Assembly (NCBI GenBank): GCA_019752335.1
Contig: JAIEMJ010000004.1
Coordinates: 1-64,000 of the forward strand
Length of the DNA stretch: 64,000 nucleotides
Source: Bryobacteraceae bacterium
Lineage (GTDB): Bacteria; Acidobacteriota; Terriglobia; Bryobacterales; Bryobacteraceae
Direction of reading: 5' to 3'
Positions 27,389 through 35,143 of the stretch are shown here, in pieces (the first letter of the stretch is position 1; each line of letters starts with the position of its first letter). The notes under the pieces were generated by a model, which had not been told where the DNA came from, did no database searches, and saw only the letters and a program-made list of their open reading frames with translations. The position numbers were made by a program, and so were the translations under genes.

Positions 27389-27450
27389 AAGCGGGCGGAT
27401 TTTCCGGTCGAAAGACGTCCTCCGCCGGTTCAATCGTGACCCGCTTCGTT
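27389..27450 (+). terminator. Possible terminator after collagen-like gene
   Basis: GGCGGA (27394-27399) faces TCCGCC (27421-27426) and AAGCGGG (27389-27395) faces CCCGCTT (27440-27446), followed by CGTTTTGC. The two stems are mutually exclusive in part, and the T run is short, so this is only suggestive. Confidence 0.35.
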
Positions 27451-27533
27451 TTGCAACCGGGTACCTCCAGTACGAAGAGGCGAAAACTACCAGCACGAAA
27501 CCTGGAATTTCCATGTTAATTTGGGGCATTCCT

Positions 27534-28088
27534 ATGGAAACCCTGAATATTTCGGACCAGACCGCGCGTTCCGAAAGCCGGTGGAAGACCCTCTTCTGGC
27601 CGACGCTCCAGAACGACGTGGATGTCGATACGGTGACGCGCCAGGGCTTCTGGCTCTGCGCGGTGGTGGGCGTGGCGAGCTTGCTGTTCTCGGCCATGGC
27701 CGGCCAACTGGCGGCAGGGATCATCGAAGGCAGCTTTTTCTTCTTGGCCGGAATCGGCGTGCGCCGCCGCAGCATCACCGCGGCCTTGGGTGCGCTCGCC
27801 ATCTACAGCCTCACCACTTTCATTCTGCTGCGGATCGGCCAGTTCGGCGTCGTGCGCATCTTCATGATGGCCTTGCTGCTGGCCAACGTCCGCGGCATCT
27901 GGCTCACCGCGCGCTTCCGTGCCGAAGCGCAGGAGCCGCCGCCCTTGCCCATGGATCGCACCTGGAGCGAACGCCTCTCGGACCGTTTGCCCCTCGCCGT
28001 CTGGCCCTGGGGCCGCTGGCTCTTCTACCTCCTCCTGCCTCTGATGCTGGCGGGTTCCGTCTTCGTCCTGGTGATGCCGCCCAGATAA
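27534..28088 (+). CDS. Hypothetical inner membrane protein
   Basis: 184 residues from METLNISDQTARSE; an ATG at 27513 is also possible. Four to five transmembrane helices (GFWLCAVVGVASLLFSAMAG, AAGIIEGSFFFLAGIGV, LGALAIYSLTTFILL, WLFYLLLPLMLAGSVFVLVM). No family recognised. It precedes two PH-domain membrane genes by 25 bases, suggesting one operon. Confidence 0.7.
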   Translation: METLNISDQTARSESRWKTLFWPTLQNDVDVDTVTRQGFWLCAVVGVASLLFSAMAGQLAAGIIEGSFFFLAGIGVRRRSITAALGALAIYSLTTFILLRIGQFGVVRIFMMALLLANVRGIWLTARFRAEAQEPPPLPMDRTWSERLSDRLPLAVWPWGRWLFYLLLPLMLAGSVFVLVMPPR

Positions 28089-28113
28089 ATCAGCGACAAT
28101 GGCGGGAATAGCC

Positions 28114-28605
28114 ATGGAACCGATACCGCGCCAAATCGCCGCCATCACGCGGCCCGTCGACCAGTTACTCACCTACTACGCGCTCAAGGCCCTCGCCACC
28201 ACCATCGCCTTTCCCGTGACGATGGTGCTGCTCTACTTCCGTTATCACACCATGCGCTACGTCTTTAGCGACGAGGGGATTCGCATGAGTTGGGGCATCC
28301 TGTTTCGCCACGAGATCATGCTCAACTACGCGCGCATCCAGGACATTCATCTGCGCTCGAACGCCGTGGAGCGCGCGCTCGGGCTGGCGCGCATCGAGAT
28401 TCAGACCGCGAGCGGCGGCAGCTCCGAAATGACGCTGGAAGGCCTTACCGACCACGAAGCCATGCGCGACTTCCTCTACTCGCGCATGCGCGGCGCAACC
28501 CATCTCACGCCCGCCACTTCGGAAAGCGCCCGGCTGGCCGGTGTGTTGGACGAGATCGCCGTTGAGTTACGCGCCATCCGCGCGGCCGTGGAAAGGCGCG
28601 CCTGA
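28114..28605 (+). CDS. Bacterial PH-domain (bPH2/YdbT-like) membrane protein
   Basis: 163 residues; the ATG at 28114 has GGGAA upstream. An N-terminal membrane segment (ALKALATTIAFPVTMVLLYF) and then the bPH2 pattern YVFSDEGIRMSWGILFRHEIMLNYARIQDIHLRSNAVERALGLARIEIQTASG, split here as TDEGI-like strands, the R-I-Q-D-I loop and GLARIEIQT. Paired bPH2 proteins are membrane components of unknown function. Its TGA overlaps the next ATG. Confidence 0.82.
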   Translation: MEPIPRQIAAITRPVDQLLTYYALKALATTIAFPVTMVLLYFRYHTMRYVFSDEGIRMSWGILFRHEIMLNYARIQDIHLRSNAVERALGLARIEIQTASGGSSEMTLEGLTDHEAMRDFLYSRMRGATHLTPATSESARLAGVLDEIAVELRAIRAAVERRA

Positions 28606-29333
28606 TGGAAGCCTGGGTGCTGAGTCTGTTGCGCGTACCGCCCGAACCCACGGCGCCGGATGGCTCGCCTGGGTCAGTCCGTATCTTCCGCGCGGGGAAG
28701 AATTACTACCGCTGGCGGCTGGTGATGTGGGCCTGGCAACAACTGCTGCTGATTCTGGTGGCCGCGATGCTGCTGCTGGGCTTCTTCGAATCTGTGATGC
28801 GCACCGTCCCGGCTCCGGTGCGGTCCATCTTGTCGTTTCTTGAACTGGCCGGTGTAGCGCTCGTGCTGGCGGGCGCGCCTTTCACTTTTTTCCTCCAACG
28901 GCTGAACTACCGCCTGCGCTGGTACATCGTGACGGACCGCAGCCTGCGCATCCGCAGCGGCATCTGGAGCGTGGAAGAGCTCACCATGACCTTCGCCAAC
29001 ATCCAGGACCTCGGCGTTACCGCCGGACCCTTGCAAGGCTGGCTCGGACTGGCCGACGTCGAGGTGCGCAGCGCCGGCGGTGGCACTCCCGGTCCGCATG
29101 GTGAGAAGAGTCCTAAGCACGCCGCCCGGTTTGAGGGCGTCGACAACGCCGAGGCCCTGCGCGACCTGATCGTCGAAAGGCTGCGCCAATACCGCGACGC
29201 CGGGCTCGGCGACGGCGATCATCACGCACCCCCGGAAGCGGCGCCGGTGGACGCCGCCCAGCGCGTGCTGGCCGAAGCGCGGGCGCTACGCGCGGCGCTT
29301 ACGGAAGCGCGCCCAGCGTCGCCGGCAGGGTAG
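28605..29333 (+). CDS. Bacterial PH-domain (bPH2/YdbS-like) membrane protein
   Basis: 242 residues with two N-terminal helices (LVMWAWQQLLLILVAAMLLLG and FLELAGVALVLAGAPFTFFL), then bPH2: YIVTDRSLRIRSGIWSVEE, TFANIQDLGVTAGPLQGWLG and LADVEVRSAGGG. Its N-terminus LRVPPEPTAPDGSPGSVRIF is family-like. One-base overlap with the preceding bPH2 gene. The tail overlaps the end of the convergent GlcG-like gene by about 35 bases if that gene's frameshift is corrected. Confidence 0.82.
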   Translation: MEAWVLSLLRVPPEPTAPDGSPGSVRIFRAGKNYYRWRLVMWAWQQLLLILVAAMLLLGFFESVMRTVPAPVRSILSFLELAGVALVLAGAPFTFFLQRLNYRLRWYIVTDRSLRIRSGIWSVEELTMTFANIQDLGVTAGPLQGWLGLADVEVRSAGGGTPGPHGEKSPKHAARFEGVDNAEALRDLIVERLRQYRDAGLGDGDHHAPPEAAPVDAAQRVLAEARALRAALTEARPASPAG

Positions 29334-30034
29334 CCGCCACCACGGCTGTGCCGGCATCGCAGACCGCTGGCGCTGGCGCCCGTGCCGTTCAGATCGTGGA
29401 TGATGTTGTCCTTGCCCGCGCCGGCCGGCCCGGCCGGGACATAGTCCAGATTGAGCCGGTCCCGCACGCGCCACGCGACGACGTGGTCGGTACACGACGT
29501 ATCGCCAGAGACGCCGATCGCGCCGACGAGCGTGCCGTCGGCGCGATAGAGCGCCAGTCCACCACCGAAGACGTTCACCCCGCCGATCTTCTTGCCGTTC
29601 ATTGGATCATTCGGCTGGCCATAGTTCGCGGCGTTGCCGCCGTAAGCGACCTCGGTGTCCACCGGGTTGCTGTGTTGCAGGCCAAAGAGCGTGCCGCCGC
29701 TTTGCGTGGCGTAGTGCAAATTCGCCGTGGAGAGCGCGAAACCGGGCAAGCTAAAGGCGTTCGCCGTGTTGGCCTTCTGCGCCGCGATCACGCGGCTGCC
29801 GGGCCATTGCGCGCCGCGGTCCTTGCCGCTGAAGGCGATGGCGCACACTTCGCCGTCGCGGTTCACCAGCGCGCCCCACATGGGAAAGCCGAGCCCGCCG
29901 TTGGTGGTCTGGCTGACCACGGCGGTCAGGGCGGACTTCAGAAACAGGTGCGACGGCAAGTCGCGGCATTTGTTGTCGTCCTGCGCCGTCAGCGCGCCGC
30001 AGGCCGCGATAAGGAAGAAACAGCTTCGCTTCAT
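29299..30034 (-). pseudogene. GlcG/HbpS-like heme-binding-family protein, frameshifted near its end
   Basis: Signal peptide (MKRSCFFLIAACGALTA), then a GlcG/DUF336 domain (ALTAVVSQTTNGGLGFPMWG, DRGAQWPGSRVIAAQKANTA, GGVNVFGGGLALYRADGTLV, GAIGVSGDTSCTDH). The uninterrupted frame runs on to 29222 with a non-family tail (RCRHSRGGGYPAG). One base over, from about 29364, the family-like ending VCDAGTAVVAATLPATLGAL plus Pro and stop appears (stop at 29301-29299). A one-base insertion or assembly error in the GCCAGCGCCAGCGG tract (29365-29379 region) explains this. If it is an error, the gene is intact at about 244 residues. Confidence 0.7.
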
Positions 30035-30182
30035 GCATCAACTGTACGGGTAGATCATCCAGACAGGTAGTTAACTTTGCCCGCCCAGGGAAGTGTTTGC
30101 GTGGCCTTCGCCGCTTCTTTGCCTGAACGCGTTGGCCTGAACCGATTCGCCTACAATAGGAAGGAACCCCCTTTTACTCGCA

Positions 30183-33100
30183 ATGCCAACTTCCGCCGAA
30201 CCGCTTCACCTTGCTTTTGACCTGCAATTCTCCGACCTCTACGACCGGGACGCCCTCGCGCGCCTCGACGGAATCTTTCTCGAGCACCTGAAAGCCGCCG
30301 ACGTCGAGCTCTTCAACCGTCTGATGGAAGGCCGCGCCCATCCCGAGGGCGTCGAGCGTAAGAAGTACGCCGAATTGCTGATCGCCCTGGCGCCGCACGT
30401 CGAGGACTTTATCGGCGAACTCTTCGGCATCGCGCCGCAAGTGGCCGAGTTGCAGGCCCGCCACCATGCCTTGGCGCCGATGAACGCCTTCAAGCGCAAG
30501 TTCATCACCAAGCGCGCCATCAGCGGCGTCACCAAGGAGCAGGCCATGGCCATCAATGGCCACGCCTTGGCTGATGAGTTGGCCGCGCTCTTCAACGATT
30601 GCTTCACGGAGAGCTGCTTCGTCCACTACGTGTCGCGCTGGCTGGAGCACGAAGAAGAGCACAAGGCCCAGATTGAGACCGCCGCCCGCTACGCCGCCTG
30701 GGCCTGCCTCACCCCGGCCGGCCGCGAGAAGCACCGGCACGATGCGCTTTTCAAAGTGCCTCACAAGCTCGACATGCAGCACCTGGTGCCCGTCGAGACC
30801 GTGATCGTCGACGGCGTTGCGCGCCTCGCGCTCCCCAAGCACGACTGGCGTCACCGCGAAGGCTTCCACCTGACTGACCCCGGCACGAACCTCGCCGGCG
30901 CGCTCGACCAGGCTAACTACTGCATCAAGTGTCACAACCAGGGCAAGGACAGTTGCTCCACCGGTTTGAAAGAAAAGGACGGCGCCTTCAAGCTCTCGCA
31001 GTTCGGCGCCGTGCTGGCTGGCTGCCCGCTCGACGAAAAGATCTCCGAGCTGAATCTCACCAAGCAAAACGGCTACTCCATCGGCGGACTCGCCATCGTC
31101 ACCGTCGACAACCCCACCTGCGCCGGCACCGGCCATCGCATCTGCAACGACTGCATGAAGAGCTGTATCTTCCAGAAGCAGGATCCCGTCGACATTCCGC
31201 AGGTGGAAACGCGCACCTTGAAAGACGTGCTCGACCTGCCTTGGGGCTTCGAAATCTACAGCCTGCTCACGCGCTGGAACCCGCTGCACCTTTCGCGCCC
31301 CATTCCGCGCCCGGACTCTGGCTACAAAGTCCTCGTCGTCGGCCTCGGCCCGGCCGGCTTCACGCTCTCGCACCACCTGATGAACGATGGCCACACCGTG
31401 GTCGCCGTGGATGGCCTGAAGATTGAGCCGCTGCCCGCCGACGTTTGCGGCGTAACGCCCGAAGGCGCGCGGCATGCCTTCCGTCCCATTCGTGACGTGA
31501 ACGAGCTCTACGATTCGTTGAATGATCGCGTGAACGCGGGCTTCGGCGGCGTCGCCGAATACGGCATCACCGTGCGTTGGAATAAGAACTTCCTCAAGCT
31601 GATCCGCCTGCTGCTCGAACGCCGCCAGCAGTTCAGCATGCTGGGTGGCGTACGCTTCGGCGGCACGCTCACCGTGGAAAGCTCCTTCGCCGCGGGTTTC
31701 GACCACATCGCGCTCTGCGCGGGCGCCGGCCGCCCCACCGTGGTGCCGATGAAGAATGGCCTCGTAAACGGCGTCCGCCAAGCGTCGGACTTCCTCATGG
31801 CGCTGCAACTGACCGGAGCGGGCAAAGAAAGCTCGGTCGCCAACCTGCAGGTGCGCCTGCCGGTAGTGGTGATCGGCGGCGGCTTAACGGCCATCGATAC
31901 GGCCACCGAGAGCCTCGCGTACTACGTGGTGCAGGTGGAGAAGTTCCTCCATCGCCATGAGGCCCTGCGGCGCGACGGCGTCGAGGAGCCCCTTTGGACC
32001 CCCGCCGAACGCGAGATCGCCGAGGAGTTCCTCGCCCATGGCCGCGCCATCCGCGCCGAGCGCGAGCAGGCCGCCGCCGAAGGCCGTCAGCCGGACTTTA
32101 TCACCCTCCTGCACTCCTGGGGCGGCGTCAGCATCGCCTACCGCAAACGCTTGATCGATGCGCCCAGCTACACGCTGAACCATGAAGAAGTGTCGAAGGC
32201 GCTCGAAGAAGGCATCTACTTCACCGAGTGCGTCACCCCGCAAGAAGTAGAAGTGGACGCCTCCGGCTCCGCCGCCGCCTTGCACGTGACGCGCCACGAA
32301 TTCGATGCGGCCACCGGCAAGTTCGCCAAGGAAGGCACGCCTCTGCGCATGCCCGCGCGGACCATTCTGGTGGCCGCCGGCACGCAGCCCAACACGGTGC
32401 TCGCCCGCGAGGACTCCAACAACGTCTTCCTCGACGGCCGCTGGTTCCAAAGCGTGAACGAAGAGGGCCATGCCGTGAAGCCCGAGCGCCTGGCTAAGCC
32501 CAGCGCCTCCCACGTGCTGATGTCCATCCGCCCCGATGGCCGCGGCATCAGCTTCTTCGGCGACCTGCATCCTTCCTACAACGGCAACGTCGTCAAGGCG
32601 ATGGCCAGCGCCAAACAAGGCTATCCCGTGGTCTCGCGGCTGCTCGCCAACCGCCCGCCCGCCAATGTGCCGGGCCTGGTGGAGACGATGAACCGCGATC
32701 TGCGCGCCTTCGTCCACGCCGTGTATCGTCTCACGCCGACGATCGTCGAAGTGGTCGTCAAGGCGCCGCTTGCCGCGCGTTCGTTTGAGCCCGGCCAGTT
32801 CTACCGCCTGCAGAATTTCGAGACGTTGGCGGATCGCGTCAACGATACGACGCTCGCCATGGAGGGCCTGGCGCTCACGGGCGCGTCGGTGGACCGTGAG
32901 CGAGGCCTGCTCTCCACGATCGTGCTCGAGATGGGCGGCTCCTCCGACCTCTGCGCGCTGCTGAAGCCCGGCGAACCGGTGATCCTGATGGGCCCCACGG
33001 GCATGCCGACCGAGACCGCGCCTGATGAAACGGCTCTCCTGGTGGGCGGTGGCTTGGGCAACGCCGTGCTCTTTTCTATCGGGCAGCAATTGCGCCAGTC

Positions 33101-33680
33101 CGGCTCGAAGACCATCTACTTCGCCGGCTATAAGAAGATCATCGATCGCTACAAGGTGGACGAGATCGAACGCGCCGCCGACGTCATCGTCTGGTGTTGC
33201 GACGAAGCTCCGGGCATGACGCCCACCCGTCCGCAGGACAAGGCCTTTGTCGGCAACATCGTCGAAGCGATGGCCGCCTTCGGCCGCGGCGACCTCGGCC
33301 CCAGCCCGCTCTCGCTCGCCAACGTGGATCGGGTGATCGCCATCGGCTCAGACGGCATGATGGCCGCCGTCGCCCGCGCCCGCCACACCGTTCTGGCGCC
33401 CTACCTCAAGCACGGCCACCACGCCGTGGGCAGCATCAACTCGCCCATGCAATGCATGATGAAAGAGATCTGCGGCCAGTGCCTGCAGACGCACAAGAAT
33501 CCAGTAACGGGCGAGGAGACGGTCGTCTTCTCGTGCTACAACCAGGACCAGAATCTCGACCACGTCGACTGGAGCAACCTCCGCACCCGCCTGTCGCAGA
33601 ACAGCGTGCAGGAGAAGCTCACCAAGCGTTGGATGGCCCATTGCCTCCGCGAGCTATCGGCCCCGCTGGCGGCGGTGTAG
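30183..33680 (+). CDS. Large iron-sulfur flavoprotein oxidoreductase, NfnB+NfnA-like single chain
   Basis: 1165 residues. Residues 1-240 form a helical N-terminal region of unknown type. C247-x2-C250-x7-C258-x22-C281 and C313-x7-C321-x2-C324-x3-C328 look like two [4Fe-4S] sites of a GltD/DPYD-type domain. A dinucleotide-binding GLGPAG is at 387-392 and VVIGGGLTAIDTATE near 560. From about 845 a ferredoxin-reductase/PyrK-like module follows (FEPGQFYRLQNFE, GPTGMPTE, LLVGGGLGNAVLFSIG) and a C-x5-C-x2-C-x17-C cluster near 1090-1117 that may hold [2Fe-2S]. Probably an NAD(P)H-dependent electron-transfer enzyme; partner unknown. Confidence 0.75.
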   Translation: MPTSAEPLHLAFDLQFSDLYDRDALARLDGIFLEHLKAADVELFNRLMEGRAHPEGVERKKYAELLIALAPHVEDFIGELFGIAPQVAELQARHHALAPMNAFKRKFITKRAISGVTKEQAMAINGHALADELAALFNDCFTESCFVHYVSRWLEHEEEHKAQIETAARYAAWACLTPAGREKHRHDALFKVPHKLDMQHLVPVETVIVDGVARLALPKHDWRHREGFHLTDPGTNLAGALDQANYCIKCHNQGKDSCSTGLKEKDGAFKLSQFGAVLAGCPLDEKISELNLTKQNGYSIGGLAIVTVDNPTCAGTGHRICNDCMKSCIFQKQDPVDIPQVETRTLKDVLDLPWGFEIYSLLTRWNPLHLSRPIPRPDSGYKVLVVGLGPAGFTLSHHLMNDGHTVVAVDGLKIEPLPADVCGVTPEGARHAFRPIRDVNELYDSLNDRVNAGFGGVAEYGITVRWNKNFLKLIRLLLERRQQFSMLGGVRFGGTLTVESSFAAGFDHIALCAGAGRPTVVPMKNGLVNGVRQASDFLMALQLTGAGKESSVANLQVRLPVVVIGGGLTAIDTATESLAYYVVQVEKFLHRHEALRRDGVEEPLWTPAEREIAEEFLAHGRAIRAEREQAAAEGRQPDFITLLHSWGGVSIAYRKRLIDAPSYTLNHEEVSKALEEGIYFTECVTPQEVEVDASGSAAALHVTRHEFDAATGKFAKEGTPLRMPARTILVAAGTQPNTVLAREDSNNVFLDGRWFQSVNEEGHAVKPERLAKPSASHVLMSIRPDGRGISFFGDLHPSYNGNVVKAMASAKQGYPVVSRLLANRPPANVPGLVETMNRDLRAFVHAVYRLTPTIVEVVVKAPLAARSFEPGQFYRLQNFETLADRVNDTTLAMEGLALTGASVDRERGLLSTIVLEMGGSSDLCALLKPGEPVILMGPTGMPTETAPDETALLVGGGLGNAVLFSIGQQLRQSGSKTIYFAGYKKIIDRYKVDEIERAADVIVWCCDEAPGMTPTRPQDKAFVGNIVEAMAAFGRGDLGPSPLSLANVDRVIAIGSDGMMAAVARARHTVLAPYLKHGHHAVGSINSPMQCMMKEICGQCLQTHKNPVTGEETVVFSCYNQDQNLDHVDWSNLRTRLSQNSVQEKLTKRWMAHCLRELSAPLAAV

Positions 33681-33695
33681 GTTTCGATCTGGTAG

Positions 33696-33715
33696 GGCGG
33701 GCTCCCTAGCCCGCC
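33696..33715. terminator. Bidirectional hairpin between oxidoreductase and arsC
   Basis: GGCGGGCT - CCCT - AGCCCGCC, a perfect eight-base stem with a four-base loop between two converging genes. It includes the arsC stop codon. No T run follows, so it may be a terminator, an mRNA 3'-end stabiliser or a member of a small palindrome family (see 38806-38827). Confidence 0.5.
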
Positions 33716-34131
33716 TCACTAATCCGGACGAACTCGCGCAAATACGCCCGAATCTGATCGCGGACCCGCCGGAAGGACGCCAGCCGCTCTTCCGGCGACC
33801 CCTCCACCGCCGCCGGATCCTCAAAGGCATGGTGGATGCGGTTCGTGTGTCCCGGATACACCGGGCAAGCTTCGTTTGCGTTATCGCAGACCGTCAGCAC
33901 GAAGTCGAAGCGTTGATCCGAGAACTCGTCCACCACCTTGGATCGATGCCCCGAAATGTCGATCCCGATCTCCCGCATGGCCAGGATCGCCTCCGGTCGC
34001 ACCGCCGTCGCCCGCGTTCCCGCGCTCTCCACGGTGAACCGGTCCCCGTGGTCGTGGCGTAAGAGCCCTTCGGCCATCTGGCTCCGCGCCGAATTGGCCG
34101 TGCAGAGGATCAATACATGTTGCTTCGTCAT
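33706..34131 (-). CDS. arsC: Arsenate reductase, thioredoxin-coupled LMW-PTP type
   Basis: 141 residues, the normal length. P-loop CTANSARS with nucleophile Cys10, and the redox pair Cys82 and Cys89 (TVCDNANEACPVYPG), the three cysteines of the Staphylococcus pI258/Bacillus-type ArsC. Reduces arsenate to arsenite using thioredoxin. It follows arsM by three bases. No arsenite exporter or ArsR gene is next to it, so methylation is the apparent route of disposal. Confidence 0.95.
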   Translation of the reverse strand: MTKQHVLILCTANSARSQMAEGLLRHDHGDRFTVESAGTRATAVRPEAILAMREIGIDISGHRSKVVDEFSDQRFDFVLTVCDNANEACPVYPGHTNRIHHAFEDPAAVEGSPEERLASFRRVRDQIRAYLREFVRISEAG

Positions 34132-34134
34132 GCC

Positions 34135-34986
34135 CTATTGGCAGCAACCTGGCTGACAACAAGCTGCGGCGGGTTTGGTGGCGCGTACGAAGGCGCTCAA
34201 GAACTTGCCGTCCACCTGCGGTGCGATGGCGTCGACGTCGATGCCCTGGCCGCTTAAGAAGGCGCGCGCATCATCCACACGGTAGATCCGCGTCGGCTCC
34301 AGTTCGACGTTGGTGAAACCGGCGCTGGTGAGGCGCGCGCGATAGTCATTCTCTTCGAGCGCCCCCGCAATGCATCCCACCCACAGCAGGACTTTCTCCC
34401 GGATCTCTGGTAGCATCTCACCGCGCGTCACCACGTCGGAGACGGCGAAGCGCCCGCCCGGTTTCAACACCCGGAAGGCCTCCCGCATTACCTGGTTCTT
34501 GTCGGCGGAAAGGTTGATCACGCAGTTCGAAATGATCACGTCGACGGAGTTATCCGGCAGCGGAATGTGTTCGATCTCGCCCTTCAGAAACTCCACGTTT
34601 TCGATGCCAGACTTCTTCTGGTTCGCCCGCGCCAACGCGAGCATTTCGTCGGTCATGTCGAGGCCAAAGGCCTTGCCCGTGGGGCCTACGCGCTTGGCGG
34701 AAAGCAGCACGTCGATGCCGCCGCCGGACCCCAGATCGAGCACCACTTCACCGGGCTGCAGTTGTGCCAGCGCCGTCGGGTTACCGCAGCCGAGCGAGGC
34801 CAAAACCGCTTCCGCGGGCAAACCCTCTTTCTGCTTCTCGTCGTAGAGGTTGGACGTGATGGGGTCCACGTCGGTGCCGCAAGCCGACGCCGCCCCGCAA
34901 CAGGAACTGCCGCTCGTCGTCACCCGCAGGGCCGCCTGGCCGTAGCGTTCCTTCACTACGTCTCGAATCTCTTGAGTCGTGCTCAT
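34135..34986 (-). CDS. arsM: Arsenite S-adenosylmethionine methyltransferase
   Basis: 283 residues. SAM motif VLDLGSGGGIDVLLSA (83-98) and the three conserved arsenic-binding cysteines Cys67 (LGCGNP), Cys155 (SNCVINLS) and Cys205 (VGCIAG). It also has Cys29-Cys30 and a Cys-rich tail (CCQPGCCQ), which may capture As(III). Makes methylated arsenicals from arsenite. First gene of the arsM-arsC operon, with AAAGGAG upstream and a strong promoter. Confidence 0.95.
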   Translation of the reverse strand: MSTTQEIRDVVKERYGQAALRVTTSGSSCCGAASACGTDVDPITSNLYDEKQKEGLPAEAVLASLGCGNPTALAQLQPGEVVLDLGSGGGIDVLLSAKRVGPTGKAFGLDMTDEMLALARANQKKSGIENVEFLKGEIEHIPLPDNSVDVIISNCVINLSADKNQVMREAFRVLKPGGRFAVSDVVTRGEMLPEIREKVLLWVGCIAGALEENDYRARLTSAGFTNVELEPTRIYRVDDARAFLSGQGIDVDAIAPQVDGKFLSAFVRATKPAAACCQPGCCQ

Positions 34987-35001
34987 GGTGTCGCTCCTTT
35001 A

Positions 35002-35038
35002 TATTTCCATAATACCAGAAATACCGGCGCCACGTCAA
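35002..35038 (-). promoter_or_regulatory. Promoter and ArsR-like operator for arsM-arsC
   Basis: On the minus strand, -35 TTGACG (35038-35033), an 18-base spacer and -10 TATTAT (35014-35009). An inverted repeat TATTTC...GAAATA (35018-35023 and 35002-35007, spacer ten) covers the -10 and spacer, as ArsR/SmtB operators do. No arsR gene is nearby, so the repressor would act from elsewhere. Confidence 0.65.
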
Positions 35039-35143
35039 CCCGCGCACGGAGTCGCGGACGCCGTGGGGCATCATGAGGCATCACGAACCCACCCAATTGC
35101 CGCGCCGGCAAGCCCGGAACGAAGTGACGGGTCCCAGTAGAAT

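Noticed and set aside
30174-31808. 544-residue minus-strand frame opposite the oxidoreductase
   Set aside because: Antisense to the region holding the Cys clusters; no domain seen.
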